Origin: Acidimicrobiia bacterium
GTDB lineage: Bacteria > Actinomycetota > Acidimicrobiia > Acidimicrobiales > Bin134
Length of the DNA stretch: 43,433 bases
NCBI GenBank assembly: GCA_022825005.1
Contig: JAJDYU010000039.1
Coordinates: forward strand, 1 to 43,433
Direction: 5' to 3'
Each line of letters starts with the position of its first letter. The first letter of the stretch is position 1. The translations under genes and the position numbers were made by a program. The notes below the pieces were generated by a model. It saw only the letters and a list, made by a program, of their open reading frames with translations, had not been told where the DNA came from and did no database searches. Positions 39,912 through 43,433 of this stretch are shown piece after piece.

Positions 39912-40763
39912 CTAAGCCAAGTCAGCCATCGAGGCCAGCTCGTAGGGCTGGCTGGTCAGCCACTCCTTCCAGCTATCGGTGCCGAACAGCTCGTACTCGT
40001 CGGTGCGCACATGGAAGGAGTCGGGCTCAATCACCTCTATCTCGCGGCCGCCGGGCGCGTTCGGATGGAATGCGCAGAACACCAAGTTCTCTTCCAAGCT
40101 GCCAAGCATCTCCTGATAGTTGGGGGGCTGGTGCGGCGCCCGAGAGAAATCAGTCTCCAGCACGGCGTCGAACACCGGCATTCCCACCGCCCGAGCGGTA
40201 GCCGCGGCCGATTGGATGGCCTCGTCGGCCGCTTGGGCCTCATCCGGGCTGGCCACATGGCGGTTGGGGCCGTAAGCGGCCAGCGAACCGGTAATGAGCA
40301 CCGGCACCCCGTAGTCGATACCCACCGCCACGTAGCGGTCGCACCACTCCGGGGCCAGCGCTGAGCCCATGTGGGCATCCAGGTGGGTCACGTTTATCCC
40401 AAACGCCAGCGCCCGGTCGATCTGGGCCCGCCACTCCTCCTCCACCGCGTCGGGATGAGCGTTGCGCCGTACCTCGGCCACGGTGCGCCACAAGAAGCCG
40501 TGCTCGTCCACCAGCCCCGACGCCGGCCCGGCCGAGCTCACCGGACCCCAGCGGTAGTGCTTCTTCTCGGCGTTGAGGGTGAGGTGGATTCCGCAGTCGA
40601 GGGAGTCGTCGTCCGCCGCGATCTCGGCGATCTCGCTGAACCACGGGCACGGCACCATCACCGAGCCGGAAGTAATGGCGCCGAAGTGCGACAGCTCCAC
40701 GTAGGCCCGGTTGGCACCGTGGCACATCCCCACGTCGTCGGCGTGGATCACCAGTCGAGTCAC
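39912..40763 (-). CDS. ChbG/YdjC-family carbohydrate deacetylase
   Basis: 283 residues. The N-terminal metal motif IHADDVGMC, GIHLTL, and THLDAHMG with further His/Asp ligands mark the YdjC fold, metal-dependent deacetylases of N-acetylated sugars, here probably acting on a small amide or ester. The late 'VFCAFHPNAPG' His is also typical. The start is GTG 40763 with TAGTTT seven nt upstream, so it may be leaderless. Only 32 nt separate it from the divergent oxygenase gene. Confidence 0.88.
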   Translation of the reverse strand: MTRLVIHADDVGMCHGANRAYVELSHFGAITSGSVMVPCPWFSEIAEIAADDDSLDCGIHLTLNAEKKHYRWGPVSSAGPASGLVDEHGFLWRTVAEVRRNAHPDAVEEEWRAQIDRALAFGINVTHLDAHMGSALAPEWCDRYVAVGIDYGVPVLITGSLAAYGPNRHVASPDEAQAADEAIQSAAATARAVGMPVFDAVLETDFSRAPHQPPNYQEMLGSLEENLVFCAFHPNAPGGREIEVIEPDSFHVRTDEYELFGTDSWKEWLTSQPYELASMADLA

Positions 40764-40770
40764 CGTTTCG

Positions 40771-40789
40771 AAACTAGTCCGCTTACCAT
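40771..40789. promoter_or_regulatory. Back-to-back -10 elements of two divergent genes
   Basis: The minus strand reads TAGTTT (plus 40771-40776), seven nt, then GTG of the deacetylase. The plus strand reads TACCAT (40784-40789), six nt, then GTG of the oxygenase. The -35 regions would lie inside the opposing gene. Confidence 0.45.
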
Positions 40790-40795
40790 CTTGGC

Positions 40796-41686
40796 GTGGC
40801 TTTGAGTCATTTCCGCCCCGACGCCGATCCGGCCACCGTCAGCGATCATCTGCGCCGCTTTGGCTACGCCATCATCGACGACGTGGCCGACGCGGCCACC
40901 ATGGACCGACTCCAAGCCGAGGCCATGCCGTACATCGAGGCATCCGATGCCGGGCGAGACGAGTACGACGGTCGCTTTACCCGCCGCACCGGCGCCTTGG
41001 TGGCCCGCTGTCCCACCGCCCGTGAGCTGGTGATGGACCCCGTAGCGGTCGGGGTGGTTAGCCACTTCCTCAGCCATGTCAGCGCGGTGCAACTCCACCT
41101 CACCCAGATCATCTCCGTGGAACCGGGCGAGACCCGCCAAAAGCTCCACCGCGACGAGATGGCCTTCGACTTCTTCCTCTTCGGAGTCGACTACCACGTG
41201 CAGTGCAACACCATGTGGGCGCTCACCGACTTCACCGCGGCCAACGGTGCCACCCACATCCTGGCCGGAAGCTCAGTTGTGGGCGACGACGAGGCCCTCA
41301 ACCTGGCCGATGCCCAAGCCGAGATGGGCCGGGGCAGCGTGCTGTTGTACGACGGCAAGGTGCTCCACGGCGCCGGGGCCAACACCAGCGGCGGAGTGCG
41401 TCGAGGGGTGAACATCACCTATGCGGTGGGCTGGGTGCGCCAAGAGGAGAACCAGTATCTGGCCTGCCCGCCCGAGATCGCCCGCACCCTAGACGACGAC
41501 CTCTTGAGAATGATGGGCTACACCCAAGGGGCGTTCGCCCTGGGCTATGTAGGCGACCAGACCGACCCACTGGCCGCGCTGCGGGGAGGCACCGCCAAGG
41601 CCAAGACCATCGGGACGGTCGCTGAGTTCAACGACAACGCCCGCGAGTTCGTCGCCGACATCGACGACCTAGAGCGCCCTCGGTAG
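40796..41686 (+). CDS. Phytanoyl-CoA dioxygenase (PhyH) family oxygenase
   Basis: 296 residues. Fe(II) ligands are H-R-D in KLHRDEMAF and the distal His in LLYDGKVLHGAG, with the 2-oxoglutarate-binding Arg in GVRRGVNITYAVGW. The family hydroxylates CoA esters and small natural products using 2-oxoglutarate and O2 in the cytoplasm. The start is GTG 40796 with TACCAT six nt before it. A VOC protein and a second oxygenase follow on the same strand. Confidence 0.9.
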   Translation: MALSHFRPDADPATVSDHLRRFGYAIIDDVADAATMDRLQAEAMPYIEASDAGRDEYDGRFTRRTGALVARCPTARELVMDPVAVGVVSHFLSHVSAVQLHLTQIISVEPGETRQKLHRDEMAFDFFLFGVDYHVQCNTMWALTDFTAANGATHILAGSSVVGDDEALNLADAQAEMGRGSVLLYDGKVLHGAGANTSGGVRRGVNITYAVGWVRQEENQYLACPPEIARTLDDDLLRMMGYTQGAFALGYVGDQTDPLAALRGGTAKAKTIGTVAEFNDNAREFVADIDDLERPR

Positions 41687-41693
41687 CACCGGC

Positions 41694-41699
41694 TACCGT
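41694..41699 (+). promoter_or_regulatory. Candidate -10 of the VOC gene at 41706
   Basis: TACCGT then six nt then ATG, the same arrangement as at several other starts in the window. No purine-rich ribosome-binding site is seen. Confidence 0.35.
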
Positions 41700-41705
41700 G
41701 CCGCC

Positions 41706-42173
41706 ATGGCTTTGATCACCGACCCATTCCATACCGGCATCGTGGTGGCCGATGTCGAGGAGTCCATGGCCCACATCTCGACCGCCACCGGGCTCACCTG
41801 GCACTCCTTGCAGTCCCTCGATCTGGATCTGCTGGTGGACGGCGAGGTGGTGTCCACCAGCGTGCAGTTCTCCTACACGGTGGAGGGCCCGGTGCAGCTC
41901 GAACTGGCCGCTGGCCCCAAAGGGTCATTCTGGGATTTCGACCTCTACGGCGGTCTGAACCACATGGGCTATTGGACCGAAGACCTCCACGCCGACATCG
42001 CCTCGCTCCAAGCCGGGGGGTGCGAGCTGATCTACGGCGGGGCCAGCGAAGACGGTGGGCTTCAGGGGTTTGCCTTTCTGGTTCCGCCCACCACCGGTCT
42101 GAGGATCGAATTGATAGACGTGGCCATGCGCCCCGCATTCGACAGCTGGTTCGCGGGCGGAGAGTTCGGCTGA
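41706..42173 (+). CDS. VOC-family protein
   Basis: 155 residues of the glyoxalase/bleomycin-resistance fold with candidate metal ligands in PFHTGIVV, LELAAG, LNHMGYWTEDL and GLRIELID. It is similar in layout to the VOC protein at 21311. It lies between two oxygenase genes, 22 nt before the second one, and may process their product. Reaction unknown. Confidence 0.87.
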   Translation: MALITDPFHTGIVVADVEESMAHISTATGLTWHSLQSLDLDLLVDGEVVSTSVQFSYTVEGPVQLELAAGPKGSFWDFDLYGGLNHMGYWTEDLHADIASLQAGGCELIYGGASEDGGLQGFAFLVPPTTGLRIELIDVAMRPAFDSWFAGGEFG

Positions 42174-42195
42174 TCTCATTCGGGGGGCCTCAGAA

Positions 42196-43269
42196 ATGAC
42201 CACTACGCTGGACAACGTGACCGCTGCGGCCGCCTTCGATCAGATTCCAGTGGTAGACCTCGGCCCGCTGTCGGGGTCGCTGGCCGAGCGAGAGGCCCTA
42301 GCCGAGGAGCTGTGCCGGATCTGCCACGAGGTCGGCTTCCTGTTGGTAGTGAACCACGGGGTCTCCCACGACCTGAGCGACAACATCTTCGCCATGCTGC
42401 GGAAGTTCTTCGCTTTCTCCGAAGAGCAGAAGAAGCTGATCGACAAGCGTCGCTCCCGCCACTTCCGGGGCTGGGAGCCCGAGGGCGCCGAGTACACCAA
42501 CAATCGCCCCGACATCCGAGAACAGATCGACTGGTGGACCGAGTGGCCTGCCTATCCCGTTGACGTCGAGCCCTATTACCTGCGCCTGCTGGGCCCCAAC
42601 CAATGGCTGCCCGAGGACATGCTCCCCGGCCACCAAGAGCTAACCAACCAGTGGTTCGACGAGCTGGGGGGCTTGGCCAACCGCCTCTTGGGGGCGCTCT
42701 CGCTGGGGCTGGGGCTGGGCGAGGACTACCTGGAGCGGTTCTTCGGCACCCAGACCATGTCGCTAGCCAAGTTCATTCACTATCCCTCCACTCCTGAAGG
42801 CGCAGCCGGGGTCAACGCCCACCGTGACACCGGTTTTTTGACCGTGCTCGACCCCGGCCCCACCGCCGGGCTGCAAGTGCAGAACCAGGAAGGCCAATGG
42901 ATCGACGTGCCCTCGGTGGAGGGGTCGTACGTGATCAACCTGGGCGAGACGCTCCAGGCCATGACCGGCAACTATCTGGTGGCCACCGCCCACCAGGTGA
43001 TCACCACCGAAGAGCGCTACTCGGCGGGCTACTTCCACGGCCCCTCGCTCGACGTGGCCCTGGCCCCGCTTCCGCTCGATGAGAAATTCGCCGCCGCCGT
43101 GGCCGCCAGCCCCCACCACACCTCTGCCGGCTTCATGGCCAGCATCGCCGAGACCGAGGCCGGCGTGGCCGACATGAGTAGCTCCTATCGCCCCTCCACC
43201 TACGGCGAGCAGCTCTGGAACTACTTCTCCCGCAGCTACCCCGAAAACGTCGCCGCCCACTACAGCTGA
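42196..43269 (+). CDS. Isopenicillin-N-synthase-like Fe(II)/2-oxoglutarate oxygenase
   Basis: 357 residues. The N-terminal 'IPVVDLGPL' and 'EVGFLLVVNHGV' (DIOX_N) precede the 2OG-FeII domain with NAHRDTGFLTVL (H-x-D), the distal His in VATAHQV and the R-x-S cosubstrate motif ERYSAGYF. The C-terminal tail (YGEQLWNYFSRSYP) is typical of bacterial members. A run of six G lies eight nt before the ATG. It hydroxylates or desaturates a small substrate; identity not evident. A strong hairpin follows the stop. Confidence 0.92.
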   Translation: MTTTLDNVTAAAAFDQIPVVDLGPLSGSLAEREALAEELCRICHEVGFLLVVNHGVSHDLSDNIFAMLRKFFAFSEEQKKLIDKRRSRHFRGWEPEGAEYTNNRPDIREQIDWWTEWPAYPVDVEPYYLRLLGPNQWLPEDMLPGHQELTNQWFDELGGLANRLLGALSLGLGLGEDYLERFFGTQTMSLAKFIHYPSTPEGAAGVNAHRDTGFLTVLDPGPTAGLQVQNQEGQWIDVPSVEGSYVINLGETLQAMTGNYLVATAHQVITTEERYSAGYFHGPSLDVALAPLPLDEKFAAAVAASPHHTSAGFMASIAETEAGVADMSSSYRPSTYGEQLWNYFSRSYPENVAAHYS

Positions 43270-43278
43270 GAAGAGGCT

Positions 43279-43326
43279 CCGCACAAAGGGTGCGGCCCGG
43301 AGCGGGGTTGGGCTTCGCTCCGGGCC
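43279..43326. terminator. Hairpins between the oxygenase and the tRNA gene
   Basis: Two overlapping stems are possible: CCGCAC/GTGCGG (43279-43295) and the stronger GGCCCGGAGCG/CGCTCCGGGCC (43294-43326, 11 bp, perfect). No clear U-tract on either side, so it would be an intrinsic-like terminator for the convergent oxygenase and tRNA transcripts. Confidence 0.55.
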
Positions 43327-43339
43327 GTTGGGGGGTGGG

Positions 43340-43415
43340 TGGTGGTCGGGACCGGCGTCGATCCGGTGACCTTCCGCTTTTCAGGCGGACGCTCTGCCAA
43401 CTGAGCTACCCGACC
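43340..43415 (-). tRNA. tRNA-Phe (GAA)
   Basis: Read on the minus strand, a 76-nt cloverleaf with acceptor stem GGTCGGG/CCCGACC, D-arm GCTCAGTTGGCAGAGC, anticodon stem TCCGC/GCGGA around loop CTGAAAA (anticodon GAA) and T-arm CCGG(A)TCGA...CCGG. Discriminator A and an encoded CCA end at 43340. All standard positions are present, so it looks functional. Confidence 0.93.
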
Positions 43416-43433
43416 ATGTTCTGTTGTGCGGTC

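Overview
The window reads as a high-GC chromosomal segment, most likely from an actinobacterium. Acidimicrobiia-type marine or host-associated lineages are my best guess, by inference only. Grounds are the strong G/C third-position bias, frequent GTG starts, P450s with a three-cysteine ferredoxin, many short-chain dehydrogenases (SDRs), DUF35/thiolase pairing and several genes that look leaderless (TANNNT 6-8 nt before the start codon). About 45 genes are visible. Most are catabolic enzymes acting on CoA esters, ketones, alcohols and hydroxylated carboxylates. Apart from a small antitoxin I found no transcription-factor gene.

Layout. 1-7499 is a degradative cluster: the divergent start of a probable enoyl-CoA hydratase, an acyl-CoA dehydrogenase, two SDRs, a carboxymuconolactone-decarboxylase-like protein, two amidohydrolases, a SnoaL-like protein and an internally duplicated protein of unknown function. 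7500-13990 is an island of different character: a MazF-type toxin-antitoxin pair, a decayed 3' fragment of the upstream amidohydrolase, a tyrosine recombinase, a non-coding segment bracketed by two inverted dif-like sites, a 1125-residue secreted repeat protein whose 3' part is AT-rich, and two small membrane proteins. 13967-28104 holds two paralogous P450s that bracket a complete branched-chain-type ABC importer (substrate-binding protein, two permeases, two ATPases) running on into an SDR and a VOC protein, then two FAD dehydrogenases, a SnoaL-like protein, an SDR, a ferredoxin and another SDR. 28119-31262 is a DUF35 / acyl-CoA ligase / thiolase-like operon. 31263-43269 holds an APH-type kinase, an MFS transporter, an old-yellow-enzyme fusion, a lipoprotein, an FMN hydroxyacid dehydrogenase, a ketopantoate-reductase-like enzyme, a class II aldolase, a ChbG/YdjC deacetylase, two Fe(II)/2-oxoglutarate-type oxygenases and a VOC protein. 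A tRNA-Phe closes the window on the minus strand.

How the parts may work together. The importer, two P450s with their ferredoxin, acyl-CoA ligase, acyl-CoA dehydrogenase, SDRs and the DUF35/thiolase-like pair form a plausible route for uptake, hydroxylation, CoA activation and chain shortening of a carboxylated, possibly alicyclic or steroid-like, substrate. The substrate cannot be read from sequence.

The most notable observation is at 9460-9835. Two 28-bp sites with 11-6-11 architecture and an identical AGGCAA centre lie in inverted orientation between the tyrosine recombinase gene and the large secreted protein. A perfect TTGACA hexamer sits just inside the left site, pointing outward. This looks like an invertible promoter switch (phase variation) for a surface or secreted protein with a polymorphic-toxin-like layout.
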